A DNA stretch of 64,000 bases from an uncultured Psychrobacter sp. (GTDB lineage: Bacteria > Pseudomonadota > Gammaproteobacteria > Pseudomonadales > Moraxellaceae), in NCBI GenBank assembly GCA_947495055.1, contig CANLXO010000002.1, positions 62,001 through 126,000 of the forward strand. Reading direction: 5' to 3'. The translations under genes and the position numbers were made by a program. The first letter of the stretch is position 1. Each line of letters starts with the position of its first letter. Under the pieces are notes generated by a model. The model was not told the origin of the DNA and did no database searches. It saw only the letters and a list, made by a program, of their open reading frames with translations. Positions 25,942 through 34,540 of the stretch are shown one piece after another.

Positions 25942-27399
25942 ATGTCCTCATTAACATTGCGCGTAGCCTGTGCGCTAGCGCTTAGCACTACCCTTGCTGC
26001 CTGCCAAACCCTAACGCCGACATCCAACACGTCATCTAAAGTCATGACTGACAATACCACGCAAAACGCGAATACAGGCACTGACCTAGCTATGGATATG
26101 TCGGGTCGTCATGAGTATCAATTAGACAATGGTCTCAAAGTCATTATAAAAGAAGATCACCGCGCGCCTGTAGTGATGACTCAAATCTGGTATCGCGTAG
26201 GGTCAGCTGATGAGCCTATTGACAAAGGTGGCATCTCACATCTGCTTGAGCATATGATGTTCAAAGGGACATCAACCGTTTCAAGTGACGATTATGAGCG
26301 CTTGATCGCTAAATTCGGTGGCGTCAACAATGCCTTTACCAGCTATGACTATACAGGCTACTACGAGCTGTTCCCTGCCAATCGTATGCCACTAGCGCTT
26401 GAGTTAGAGGCGGATCGTATGGTCAACTTGATCTTTGATGAAGCGGCGTTTGAGAAGGAGCATCAGGTCGTCATGGAGGAGCGCCGCCAGCGCACGGACG
26501 ACAATCCTTTGGCAAAAGCCTACGAGTCCTACCGCCTTCTGGCGATGCCTGATAGCCCTAAAGGCGAGTCGGTCATCGGCCCTATGAGTGAGCTTGAATC
26601 GATCAAACTATCAGAGCTCAAGGACTGGTACCGCACCTGGTATACGCCCAATAATGCTACTTTAGTCATCGTCGGCGACGTTGATCCTGATGAGGTCATG
26701 CGTCAGGTTGAGCGCTACTTTGGAGATTTAAAACCAAACAAGCTACCAAGCCGCCCTTTTGTGACGCAAACAGGGTTTCGCGGCTATCAAAAAGTCGACT
26801 CTGTGCAAGCGGTGCAAGTGCCGGTACTCCTTATGGGATATAACGTACCAAGTTTACTGACGGCGCAGCCTGATGAAAAGCAGGCTTATAGCTTGTCGCT
26901 GGCGCAGTATGTATTAGACGGTGGCCTATCCTCAAGACTTGAGAGTCGACTGATACGCGAGCAAGGACTGCTCACCACGGTCGGCACTTCTTACAACTTG
27001 CTTGATCGCGGTGATGGACTGTTTTTGATTCAAGCGACGCCGCGTGAAGGGGTAAGCTTAGAGCAGGCGCAGCAAGCTATCATGGCTGAGATTGACAAAT
27101 TATCTACCGACCCGATTGCCGCTGATGAGATTAGCCGCGCTAAGACCAATACGGTGACCTCTTTAGTCTACGCGCAAGACAGTATGCAAGGTCAGGCGCA
27201 GATGATAGGCTCGCTACAGTCTATTGGTCTTGATGATAGACTGCTTGCTAGCCTGCCAAGTAAACTCGATGAGATAAGTGTCGCCGATATTCAAGCCGCT
27301 AGCAAAAAATACTTGGTTAAAAACAACCTTACAGTGATGTACGTGGTACCGCCTGAGAGTGACGCGGCCGATGACAAAACTAACAAACTAACAAACTAA
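25942..27399 (+). CDS. M16-family zinc metallopeptidase, lipoprotein, catalytic subunit
   Basis: Insulinase/pitrilysin-type (M16B) peptidase, probably tethered to the periplasmic face of a membrane. 485 aa. Signal peptide with lipobox TTLAAC (Cys21). The inverted zinc motif HLLEH is at residues 100-104 (ligands H100 and H104, catalytic E103), and a downstream glutamate in the EKEHQVVMEERRQRTDD region (about 175-190) supplies the third ligand. Followed 98 bp later by a second M16 gene lacking the motif, the typical active/inactive heterodimer arrangement. AAGAGAG ribosome site. Substrate unknown. Confidence 0.93.
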   Translation: MSSLTLRVACALALSTTLAACQTLTPTSNTSSKVMTDNTTQNANTGTDLAMDMSGRHEYQLDNGLKVIIKEDHRAPVVMTQIWYRVGSADEPIDKGGISHLLEHMMFKGTSTVSSDDYERLIAKFGGVNNAFTSYDYTGYYELFPANRMPLALELEADRMVNLIFDEAAFEKEHQVVMEERRQRTDDNPLAKAYESYRLLAMPDSPKGESVIGPMSELESIKLSELKDWYRTWYTPNNATLVIVGDVDPDEVMRQVERYFGDLKPNKLPSRPFVTQTGFRGYQKVDSVQAVQVPVLLMGYNVPSLLTAQPDEKQAYSLSLAQYVLDGGLSSRLESRLIREQGLLTTVGTSYNLLDRGDGLFLIQATPREGVSLEQAQQAIMAEIDKLSTDPIAADEISRAKTNTVTSLVYAQDSMQGQAQMIGSLQSIGLDDRLLASLPSKLDEISVADIQAASKKYLVKNNLTVMYVVPPESDAADDKTNKLTN

Positions 27400-27497
27400 C
27401 AGCGATAAATTAAGTTTGATTTATCGATATAGAGCAACGAACACTCTATCGCTGACTACGTACGAGTATCAAAAACAATCAGACTAAGAAGAAAAAC

Positions 27498-28961
27498 ATG
27501 ACTCAAAACCTCTTATCAAAGTCCGTCCGTTATCTAAGCATGAGCCTACTACTAGCTATGAGCGTGTCTAGTCATGCAGAGGACTACCGCGCGACTACGA
27601 TCGTTGATCCTAACGCCCCAATTGCGGCGCTATCGACATTAACCAGTCTCGATAACGTCAAACCGCTACAAATTACCGTACCTGATATCGAACAATTCAC
27701 CACTACCTCAGGGGTGCGCGTGTCGTTCGTACGTACTACTGCCCTACCTATTGTCGATATTGACTTGCGTTTTAACGCTGGTAGCGCGCGCGATGGCTCG
27801 ATACGTACAGAGGGCTATGGTATTGCTAATATGGCAGCGACGATGCTGACTCAAGGCACTGATAGCTTAGATGAAGATGCCTTTAATCGCGCATCAGAAA
27901 CCTTGGGTATCAATCTAGGCAGCAGCGCTTACAAAGATATGTTTATCATCTCGCTACGTAGCTTGTCTGATGATGAGCACTTACTACCAGCGATTGATTT
28001 GATGACACAAATGCTCAACGACGCCAGCTTTGATGAGCAAGTTTTGGCACGTAATAAAGCGCGGCTGTTGGTCGGGTTACAGCAGCAAAAGCAAGATCCG
28101 AGTAGTCTTGCCAGCTTAGCATTTAACAAGGCGCTATACGGCACGCATCCCTACGCGCATCCCTCCTCTGGTACTATAGAGAGCGTCCCTAGCATAGGTC
28201 GGGCTGATTTATTAAGTTTCAAAAACCGCTACTTGGTTGCTGCTAACGCCTCACTTGCAATGACGGGTAATCTAACTTTAACAGAGGCAAAAGCGCTTGC
28301 GGACAGTATCACTGCCAAACTGCCAAAAGGTCAGATCGCAGCGACCTTGCCTGAGCCAAAACCACTGACTAAAGCGCAGCATATTCATATCCCCTTTCCC
28401 AGTTCACAAACGACGGTGTTGATGGGTCAATTGGGTAATAAGCGCGCAACCGATCCTGTGGCTCAGCAGCAGCAAACCAACTTCGCTATTGGTAATGAGG
28501 TCTTAGCAGGCGGCGACTTTAATGCGCGCTTGATGACCGAGATTCGCCAAAACTTGGGCTATACTTATGGCATCTCAGGATCGATGAATCCGATGTTGAC
28601 TCGCGGCCCTTATCAAATCGGTTTTTCAACCCGCAATGATAAAGCGCGTGCGGCAATTGATGCCAGTATTAGCGTGATTGATGAGACGCTAGAGCAAGGT
28701 ATAACAGGTGCTGAGATGCGTCTAACGACAGATAATATGAAGAATAGCTTTCCGATGAGTTTTGCTAGTAATTCAGCAATCAATGGGCTGCTTGGTATGA
28801 TGAATTTTTATCAGCTGCCAAACAGTTATTTGAGTGATTACGTCAGCCGTATCGAGCAAGTGAGTTTGCCTGCGGTTAACCAGACCCTGCGTGATACGCT
28901 GGAGCCTGAGAACTTTTTGATTGTGACTGTTGGGGAAGTCGATCCTTGGAATGACAAATAA
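27498..28961 (+). CDS. M16-family peptidase-like protein, non-catalytic partner
   Basis: 487 aa with a cleavable signal peptide (cut after VSSHA near residue 27) and no lipobox. The fold is recognisable from FNAGSARDGSIRTEGYGIANMAATMLTQGT, where the HxxEH of active subunits is replaced. The C-terminal substrate-closing GG.FNARLMTEIRQNLGYTYGISG segment, with its conserved R/Y pair, is kept. It should pair with the upstream lipoprotein subunit as in other two-gene M16B systems. AAGAAGA ribosome site. Confidence 0.92.
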   Translation: MTQNLLSKSVRYLSMSLLLAMSVSSHAEDYRATTIVDPNAPIAALSTLTSLDNVKPLQITVPDIEQFTTTSGVRVSFVRTTALPIVDIDLRFNAGSARDGSIRTEGYGIANMAATMLTQGTDSLDEDAFNRASETLGINLGSSAYKDMFIISLRSLSDDEHLLPAIDLMTQMLNDASFDEQVLARNKARLLVGLQQQKQDPSSLASLAFNKALYGTHPYAHPSSGTIESVPSIGRADLLSFKNRYLVAANASLAMTGNLTLTEAKALADSITAKLPKGQIAATLPEPKPLTKAQHIHIPFPSSQTTVLMGQLGNKRATDPVAQQQQTNFAIGNEVLAGGDFNARLMTEIRQNLGYTYGISGSMNPMLTRGPYQIGFSTRNDKARAAIDASISVIDETLEQGITGAEMRLTTDNMKNSFPMSFASNSAINGLLGMMNFYQLPNSYLSDYVSRIEQVSLPAVNQTLRDTLEPENFLIVTVGEVDPWNDK

Positions 28962-29083
28962 CTGTCTTAGCGCTGTCTATAAACGGCGCTTGATAAATTA
29001 CAGACAGTGCTTATTGCTAGAGCTGATAGTCTATTAAAATTGATAGACGGTTAAGGGGTACAATACATTGATGTTAACAACGA

Positions 29084-29635
29084 TCAGTCTTTGATAACCA
29101 TCGTCAAATCGTACTCTAAGCGCTTAGGCTTATACTTAACACCGATGTAGTTTAAACGGATGATGTGTTTGTCATAAGAAGTCACCTCATAAGGACCATT
29201 AGCGAAATTATACACTGATGGCACCACTAGCATAGTTTCAATCTTATCGGTATTGATATCCACATCAATGCTTTGTCCAACATCTGGATATAAATAATAC
29301 TCACAGTAGTCATATACCATAATCTCAGCGGTGCGGACAATAGTTTCATCATCGACGTTTTTTTGTAATAGTTTGGGGCAAATATCAGAATGCTTCGCTG
29401 CTAAACGTGCATAGGAGTTTCTAATATTTTCTTCAATCTCTTTGATATTTTGCTCAGCTACGCTTTGCTCAGTCGTAGTAGCAGAATCTTGCGCCTCATT
29501 TGGATGAGCATCATGACCACAAGCGCTCAAGACTAATAGAGAAACAGTAGCAATACTGAGCGTACTTATGCGACATGATAAAGGAAATAAATAGCGTCTG
29601 GCAGGCATTAGTTTTTTAAGCGTAATAACAGTCAT
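29084..29635 (-). CDS. Uncharacterised lipoprotein
   Basis: 183 aa. Signal sequence with lipobox VLSAC (Cys39). The long basic N-region suggests the true start may be the ATG nine codons in (29608). The mature part starts Gly/Asp/His-rich, has a short helical Glu/Gln stretch, two further cysteines (about 87 and 113) and a beta-rich end. No family recognised. Convergent with the M16 pair; the 122-bp gap has no clear terminator. Confidence 0.7.
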   Translation of the reverse strand: MTVITLKKLMPARRYLFPLSCRISTLSIATVSLLVLSACGHDAHPNEAQDSATTTEQSVAEQNIKEIEENIRNSYARLAAKHSDICPKLLQKNVDDETIVRTAEIMVYDYCEYYLYPDVGQSIDVDINTDKIETMLVVPSVYNFANGPYEVTSYDKHIIRLNYIGVKYKPKRLEYDLTMVIKD

Positions 29636-29875
29636 AACTGCCTTAAAAGGTTATTATAAATAGCGCTCATCACCTAAATTTTACTGAAAGCACTTTGAGT
29701 TAAAAACCGATATTATAAAACATTGTTTACTAGTATGAAATAGGCTTTAGTTACTTAACTTACCGTTCAACTTGATATACTACCGCTCATCCTACTATTC
29801 TTTTCTTATATTTTGTAAAGATTTAGCAGATAAAAAACCTAATTCAAAGGTGTACAATAAATTGTGTTAGGCCAG

Positions 29876-30889
29876 CTAAAAACGGCAAGCTGAACTACTG
29901 CTGGTATTATTAAAGCCCCATTTACGATAACTTGCCGTATCTAAATGGATCGCGCCCGTCGAGTAAATCCCTAGACCAAACTGATAGGACTGGCCTTGAT
30001 ATTGCCAAAACTCGCACAAACTGTCTTGTAATTTACTGATAAGCCAAGGGTTATCATCGTACTCTGGCACCCAAATGTCTATCGCGCCTGCCGTCATATG
30101 TTTGCTAGCATCAGCGCCTCCTGCGCAGTCGTTGAGTCCAGGACTACGATAGGCAGAACGTATTTGTGTACTTGCAGGTAATATCCCTTGTCTTTTGAGC
30201 TCACTATATAACCGCAGCGTCGGAATGACATTTGACCACAGCTCCTCTGGCGGCAACTGATAAGGCTCATAACCGCATTTATCCCAGCTCCTAGCAGTAG
30301 TCAGTAATTCAGAGAGCGGCGGTACATTTTGTCCGCCAACCTGCGCGCTGAGATAACGCTGATAATTGGCAACTTGACCTGCGCGGTAGCTGTTACTTTT
30401 GAGCCAACTGTCAAAGTCCACTAAGCTAAAGTTATTGTCAAAAGCATTATATCTGTTGTTGTACCCATCATTACTATAAATGGTTCGATACTGGTTTTGG
30501 TTTTGGTTCTGATAAGACGTAGCATTTCTAATACTGATGCGTTTATTCTCATCTATTGATAATTTGGCATCAAACGGATAACTTCGCTCTTTTTGTGCAA
30601 TCAGATTCTGCATACTATCAGCTAGGCGATTATTAGGAGTGGCATACACCCTACTAGTATTTGGATCTTGTTTTATATAAGCATTGCTACTGCCATAGCG
30701 CACTTGAATACGGCGCTCGCTATCATCGGTCAAGATAGCCGCTTGTGCACTGATAGCACTTAAGCATATTAGCGAGCCAATAATAGGTTTGATCGCCCTA
30801 CGCTGCAAAGTGATACAGGACTCGTAAGCGTGCAAAGTACTGGCTTTTTTTCGGTTTGACCTTACACATACATCGTTGTTTTTTTTCAT
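29876..30889 (-). CDS. Secreted M15-type peptidase (D-Ala-D-Ala carboxypeptidase-like) with N/Q-rich linker
   Basis: 337 aa from the ATG at 30889; GTG (30901) and ATG (30898) are alternatives. Long basic N-region, signal peptide ending AISAQA, then ~100 poorly conserved residues with an Asn/Gln/Tyr-rich run (YQNQNQNQYR). The C-terminal domain has the M15 zinc pattern: RSAYRSPGLND, SKHMTAGAIDIW (H then D seven residues on) and AIHLD supplying the last histidine. It probably trims peptidoglycan stem peptides in the periplasm. Two C-terminal cysteines may form a disulfide. rodA is divergent from it. Confidence 0.8.
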   Translation of the reverse strand: MKKNNDVCVRSNRKKASTLHAYESCITLQRRAIKPIIGSLICLSAISAQAAILTDDSERRIQVRYGSSNAYIKQDPNTSRVYATPNNRLADSMQNLIAQKERSYPFDAKLSIDENKRISIRNATSYQNQNQNQYRTIYSNDGYNNRYNAFDNNFSLVDFDSWLKSNSYRAGQVANYQRYLSAQVGGQNVPPLSELLTTARSWDKCGYEPYQLPPEELWSNVIPTLRLYSELKRQGILPASTQIRSAYRSPGLNDCAGGADASKHMTAGAIDIWVPEYDDNPWLISKLQDSLCEFWQYQGQSYQFGLGIYSTGAIHLDTASYRKWGFNNTSSSSACRF

Positions 30890-30901
30890 ATTTATCATCA
30901 C

Positions 30902-31237
30902 AAAAGACTACAAAAACAGTCGCGAGTGTTATCTTAATAGGTTAGCGGTAATCGTCACTTAAATAAAAAGATAATCCTACCTCTATCGACAGTATCAGGT
31001 GTATAGATACTATCAAATTTTTGCTAAGCAGGCTAAACTATCGCCACCATTTACGGGTAACTGATTGACTATTAACATTTATCCTTAACACTTTTAGAAT
31101 CAAGTGACTTTACCTAAGACGCTTTTATAAGCGGTGTTTTATTCAAAATTTAGCAACTGAAAATTTAACAACTTAAAATAAGTAACTTGGTTTATCTCCA
31201 TCCCTTTTATTATTCATAATTTTAGCCTACATTGCCT
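30902..31237. other. Divergent M15 peptidase-rodA intergenic region
   Basis: About 340 bp, AT-rich, without a credible gene, RNA gene or repeat. It must contain the promoters for both genes, but no hexamer pair stands out. Confidence 0.4.
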
Positions 31238-32380
31238 ATGTCTATGAGTCCGCAGTACCGATTTTCGCGTCAAAGCCACCACTTAGGGCAGCGCTCTGAA
31301 CTGACGCTTTGGCAGCGCATTCATGTTGATCCTTGGTTGACCCTGCTGTTACTGATGATTTGCTGTATTGGCTTAACGATTCTCTATAGCGCCTCAACTC
31401 AAAACACCAGTATGGTACTGCGTCAAGCGGTCAGTTATGGGGTGGCCTTTGTGGTGATGTTCACTATGGCGCAAATACCGCCAAGCGTTTATCGTACGCT
31501 CACGCCTGTGTTTTATGTACTTGGTCTTGCGCTACTCGTGCTCGTTGAGATCATCGGTGAGGTACGCATGGGCGCGCAGCGCTGGATTCGCTTGCCAGGA
31601 TTTGGTAGCGTGCAGCCGTCTGAATTTTTGAAGCTGGGTATGCCGATGATGTGTGCGTGGTTTTTATCCAAGCGCGAGTTGCCGCCCTCGCTCTCAAGTA
31701 TTGCCATAACTCTTGCGCTTATTATTGTCCCCGTTCTACTCATCGCAGGTCAGCCTGATCTTGGTACCTCACTGCTGGTTGCAGCAAGTGGTATTTTTGT
31801 GCTGTTTTTGGCAGGTCTATCGTGGCGCATTATATCTATAGCGGTTGCTTTAGCGATTCCCTTTGTCGCTTTTGCGTGGAATTTTTTGATGCATGACTAT
31901 CAGCGCACGCGGGTTTTAACCTTGTTTAACCCCGAAGCTGATGTACAAGGCGCAGGCTGGAATATCATTCAGTCCAAAACCGCTATTGGGTCAGGCGGTC
32001 TGACGGGTAAAGGCTACTTAGATGGCACGCAGTCGCATTTGCATTTTTTGCCTGAAGGTCATACAGACTTTATTATTGCTGCTTTTTCTGAGGAGTTTGG
32101 ACTCTTAGGAGTGATTTTATTGATGTTTATTTATGCGTGCCTGCTTACCCGCGCTTTGTACATTGCTTTTACTCATACCGATACTTACAGTCGGCTGCTA
32201 GCAGGCGCTATCGCCATGTCGTTTTTTGTCTATGTTTTTGTCAATGTTGGGATGGTCGGCGGTATATTGCCTGTCGTAGGCGTACCTCTGCCTTTTGTCA
32301 GCTATGGTGGTACTGCTATTGTGACTTTGATGGGCGGCTTTGGACTGCTGATGTCGATTCATACGCATAGAGCGAGTTGA
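31238..32380 (+). CDS. rodA: Rod shape-determining peptidoglycan glycosyltransferase RodA
   Basis: SEDS-family polymerase of the elongasome, working with PBP2. 380 aa from the ATG at 31238; a TTG two codons earlier is the alternative. About ten transmembrane helices. Signatures: GAQRWI near residue 112, PDLGTS near 177, the catalytic-loop region GWNIIQSKTAIGSGGL..G near 245, FLPEGHTDFIIA near 272 and GGILPVVGVPLPFVSYGGT near the end. The usual mrdA (PBP2) neighbour is absent. Weak ribosome site. Confidence 0.95.
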   Translation: MSMSPQYRFSRQSHHLGQRSELTLWQRIHVDPWLTLLLLMICCIGLTILYSASTQNTSMVLRQAVSYGVAFVVMFTMAQIPPSVYRTLTPVFYVLGLALLVLVEIIGEVRMGAQRWIRLPGFGSVQPSEFLKLGMPMMCAWFLSKRELPPSLSSIAITLALIIVPVLLIAGQPDLGTSLLVAASGIFVLFLAGLSWRIISIAVALAIPFVAFAWNFLMHDYQRTRVLTLFNPEADVQGAGWNIIQSKTAIGSGGLTGKGYLDGTQSHLHFLPEGHTDFIIAAFSEEFGLLGVILLMFIYACLLTRALYIAFTHTDTYSRLLAGAIAMSFFVYVFVNVGMVGGILPVVGVPLPFVSYGGTAIVTLMGGFGLLMSIHTHRAS

Positions 32381-32403
32381 TTTAGATAAACGTGCTACTA
32401 CAT

Positions 32404-32946
32404 CTATTTTGACGCCAACTCTTCTACGCCTAGTATTTCATGAGCCTTGAAGGGATAGCGATCTGCCATGACCGTCCACTTTGACACTGTCCATCCCGAT
32501 GGCGAATTTAAATCTTCTTTACTGCTTAGTTGAAGATGTACTAGCAAGATATCGATATCCATTGTGACTTTTTTGATAACTTGCTGCGGCTCCTTTAGGC
32601 GATTGCGCCCGCAGCTACTCTCAAAGCTTTTGAAAATTTGTTGTATATAACCTAACGTCATAGCTTGATTTAGACACAGATAGACGCACTGATTGACATA
32701 ATCTGGCTTTGGCTGCGCAGCAGTAGCAGTAAAATCTGGATTTTGAAATGGCTTTGATAACCTCATTGTACCCAGCAAGGCTAGTTTTTCTCTCACCTCT
32801 ATCAGATGTCTCTTTGCTTGATAATTGCTCCCAAGCGCAATCAAGACTGCGCCCACCGGTTTATCAAAAAGCGTTTTGGGAGCAGCTCTTGGCAAGCTAT
32901 CAAGATTTAAACCAGCCAAACGATCTAAGTCTTTAGTGGTCATCAT
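32404..32946 (-). CDS. folK: 2-amino-4-hydroxy-6-hydroxymethyldihydropteridine diphosphokinase
   Basis: Pyrophosphorylates 6-hydroxymethyl-7,8-dihydropterin in folate synthesis. 180 aa from the ATG at 32946 (a second ATG follows directly). The open frame continues 108 codons upstream inside folB, but that part is an artefact. ALGSNY marks the N-terminus of the HPPK domain near residue 37; SSCGRNRL and the Mg-binding MDIDILL (DxD) follow. A ~30-residue N-terminal extension precedes the domain. It overlaps folB by 14 bp, so the two consecutive pathway steps are translationally coupled. Confidence 0.88.
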   Translation of the reverse strand: MMTTKDLDRLAGLNLDSLPRAAPKTLFDKPVGAVLIALGSNYQAKRHLIEVREKLALLGTMRLSKPFQNPDFTATAAQPKPDYVNQCVYLCLNQAMTLGYIQQIFKSFESSCGRNRLKEPQQVIKKVTMDIDILLVHLQLSSKEDLNSPSGWTVSKWTVMADRYPFKAHEILGVEELASK

Positions 32947-33328
32947 TAGACTTATTAGTAGGTGTAGCAACACGAGTAATTTGTACGCCGACCGCTGCCG
33001 CATCTTTAATCGCAGTCGGTTTTGCGGCGCTGAGGGTGACTTTTTGACACGAATAATGGCTAAGTAGTCTATCGGCCAACTGCGCTGACAAGTGCTCAAG
33101 CAGCTCAGCTTTGATCTCTTTGCACCACTGGCTGACATCATCGCACACCGCTTTATAATTGAGCGCGTCTTTAACATCATCTGATAATGCCGCTTTACTG
33201 ATATCGGTTTCGAGCACGATATCGATAAGCAGCGGCTGAGTGATGGCGCGCTCCCAACCGTATACGCCAATCACCGCATCGACTTTTAGCGCTTTTACGA
33301 ATACGACATCCGCTTGGGTATCAAACAT
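32933..33328 (-). CDS. folB: Dihydroneopterin aldolase
   Basis: Converts 7,8-dihydroneopterin to 6-hydroxymethyl-7,8-dihydropterin, the folK substrate. 131 aa, family length ~120. The conserved VDAVIGVYGWERAITQPLLIDI opening contains the catalytic-site YGWE, with the helix DALNYKAVCDDVSQW and the C-terminal K in KPTAI. It overlaps folK by 14 bp in a folB-folK pair. Confidence 0.94.
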   Translation of the reverse strand: MFDTQADVVFVKALKVDAVIGVYGWERAITQPLLIDIVLETDISKAALSDDVKDALNYKAVCDDVSQWCKEIKAELLEHLSAQLADRLLSHYSCQKVTLSAAKPTAIKDAAAVGVQITRVATPTNKSNDDH

Positions 33329-33379
33329 GGAGCATCCTTAACTATTTATTTTAAAAGGCTTTGTAATTTTCGAGATAAA

Positions 33380-34321
33380 TTAAAGCGCGCGCCCTGCCGA
33401 TTTTAGCATTTTACTAGGACGATGACGCCACAAATCTATGCTGAATAATAGCAAGCCAAACCAAATCAGGCCGAACACGATTAGACGGTTGGTATCAAAA
33501 GGCTCATTATAATAAAATACAGCCAGTAAAAAGATAAAGGTTGGCGTGAGATAATTCATAAAACTCAAGATACTATAGGCCACCAATTTAGTCGATTTAT
33601 TAAACAGTAGCAGCGGTATCAAGGTCACAGGGCCTGCCAGCATAAGTAGCCAAATATCAGGCGTAAACCAAAAGCTGAGCTGACTACTAACCACATCAGC
33701 CTGCCAAAACCACCACAGACAAATCGGCACTAGCATAGCGGTCTCAATAAACATCGCATCGATGGCCGTAAATGGCGTTTGGCGCTGAATGGTGCCATAA
33801 GTGCTAAAACTAAAGGCCAAAATTAGTGATAGCCAAGGCAAACTGCCCAGCATAATCACTTGGATAAGTACAGATAATAAAGCAAAGCCAATCGCTATCC
33901 ATTGCAATAGACGCAGGCGCTCTTTGAATAGGATCATCGACAGGGCAACGCCGACCAGCGGCCCGATAAAATAGCCCAAACTGGCTTCGAGGATACGATC
34001 ATTATTGACCGCCCATACATAAGTGAGCCAATTGGTCGCAATAATCAGGCCTGATATAAACGTAAAAGCAAGCCATTTTGGGTGCTGCTTGAGCGTGCCA
34101 ATCCACTGCCAGCGTTTGGTTACAATCAGTACGACAAGTAAGCACAAAAACGTCCAAATGATACGATGCCCTATAATCTCGGTCGCATCATAAGCGGCTA
34201 GTTGTTTAAAATATAAAGGAAACGCACCCCAAATACAAAATGCAATTAGCGCGGTGATAATGCCGCGTCTGGTTGTTGGGATAGGAGCGACTGGTTTTTT
34301 TAGGACATTTTGAGTAGTCAT
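33380..34321 (-). CDS. rarD: RarD-type EamA/DMT transporter
   Basis: Inner-membrane protein of the drug/metabolite transporter superfamily, chloramphenicol-sensitive RarD branch; substrate not established. 313 aa from the ATG at 34321; the frame allows a start at 34354. Ten predicted transmembrane helices as two EamA repeats. RarD-like markers: FCIWGAFPLYFKQL at the first helix, EIIGHRIIWTF in the second, and NDRILEASLGYFIGPLV. It ends 51 bp before folB on the same strand. Confidence 0.88.
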   Translation of the reverse strand: MTTQNVLKKPVAPIPTTRRGIITALIAFCIWGAFPLYFKQLAAYDATEIIGHRIIWTFLCLLVVLIVTKRWQWIGTLKQHPKWLAFTFISGLIIATNWLTYVWAVNNDRILEASLGYFIGPLVGVALSMILFKERLRLLQWIAIGFALLSVLIQVIMLGSLPWLSLILAFSFSTYGTIQRQTPFTAIDAMFIETAMLVPICLWWFWQADVVSSQLSFWFTPDIWLLMLAGPVTLIPLLLFNKSTKLVAYSILSFMNYLTPTFIFLLAVFYYNEPFDTNRLIVFGLIWFGLLLFSIDLWRHRPSKMLKSAGRAL

Positions 34322-34415
34322 AGTACAGCACAACTTATTATCGCTAAAACGCATCTATGCTTTTATTGTGTTTATAAAGTGAGCATATAAAAGCGTCAAG
34401 CTTGAGAGAAAAGCA

Positions 34416-34467
34416 GAAAAAAAAGAAAAGCAATGCGCCGATATCGATGAGACATCAGCCCATTGCT
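34416..34467 (-). terminator. Terminator of the pheA-hisC-tyrA/aroA operon
   Basis: On the minus strand an AGCAATG/CATTGCT stem with an inner GC-rich helix is followed by a T-rich tract (TTTCTTTTTTTT). It lies about 75 bp after the tyrA-aroA stop. Confidence 0.7.
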
Positions 34468-34540
34468 AGAAGTTAAAGATACGTATTATTTTAATGAGTC
34501 TATCTAAAGGTTTTAATCTAAAAAATCTGCCTAGATATTA

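Noticed and set aside
25940..28961. Assigning the M16 pair as mitochondrial-processing-like or PqqF proteins
   Set aside because: No pqq genes nearby, and the lipobox/signal peptides show export; only the M16B family level is supported.
32947..33270. N-terminal extension of folK by 108 codons
   Set aside because: It lies inside folB in another frame. Family similarity starts after the ATG at 32946, which overlaps the folB end in a normal coupled arrangement.
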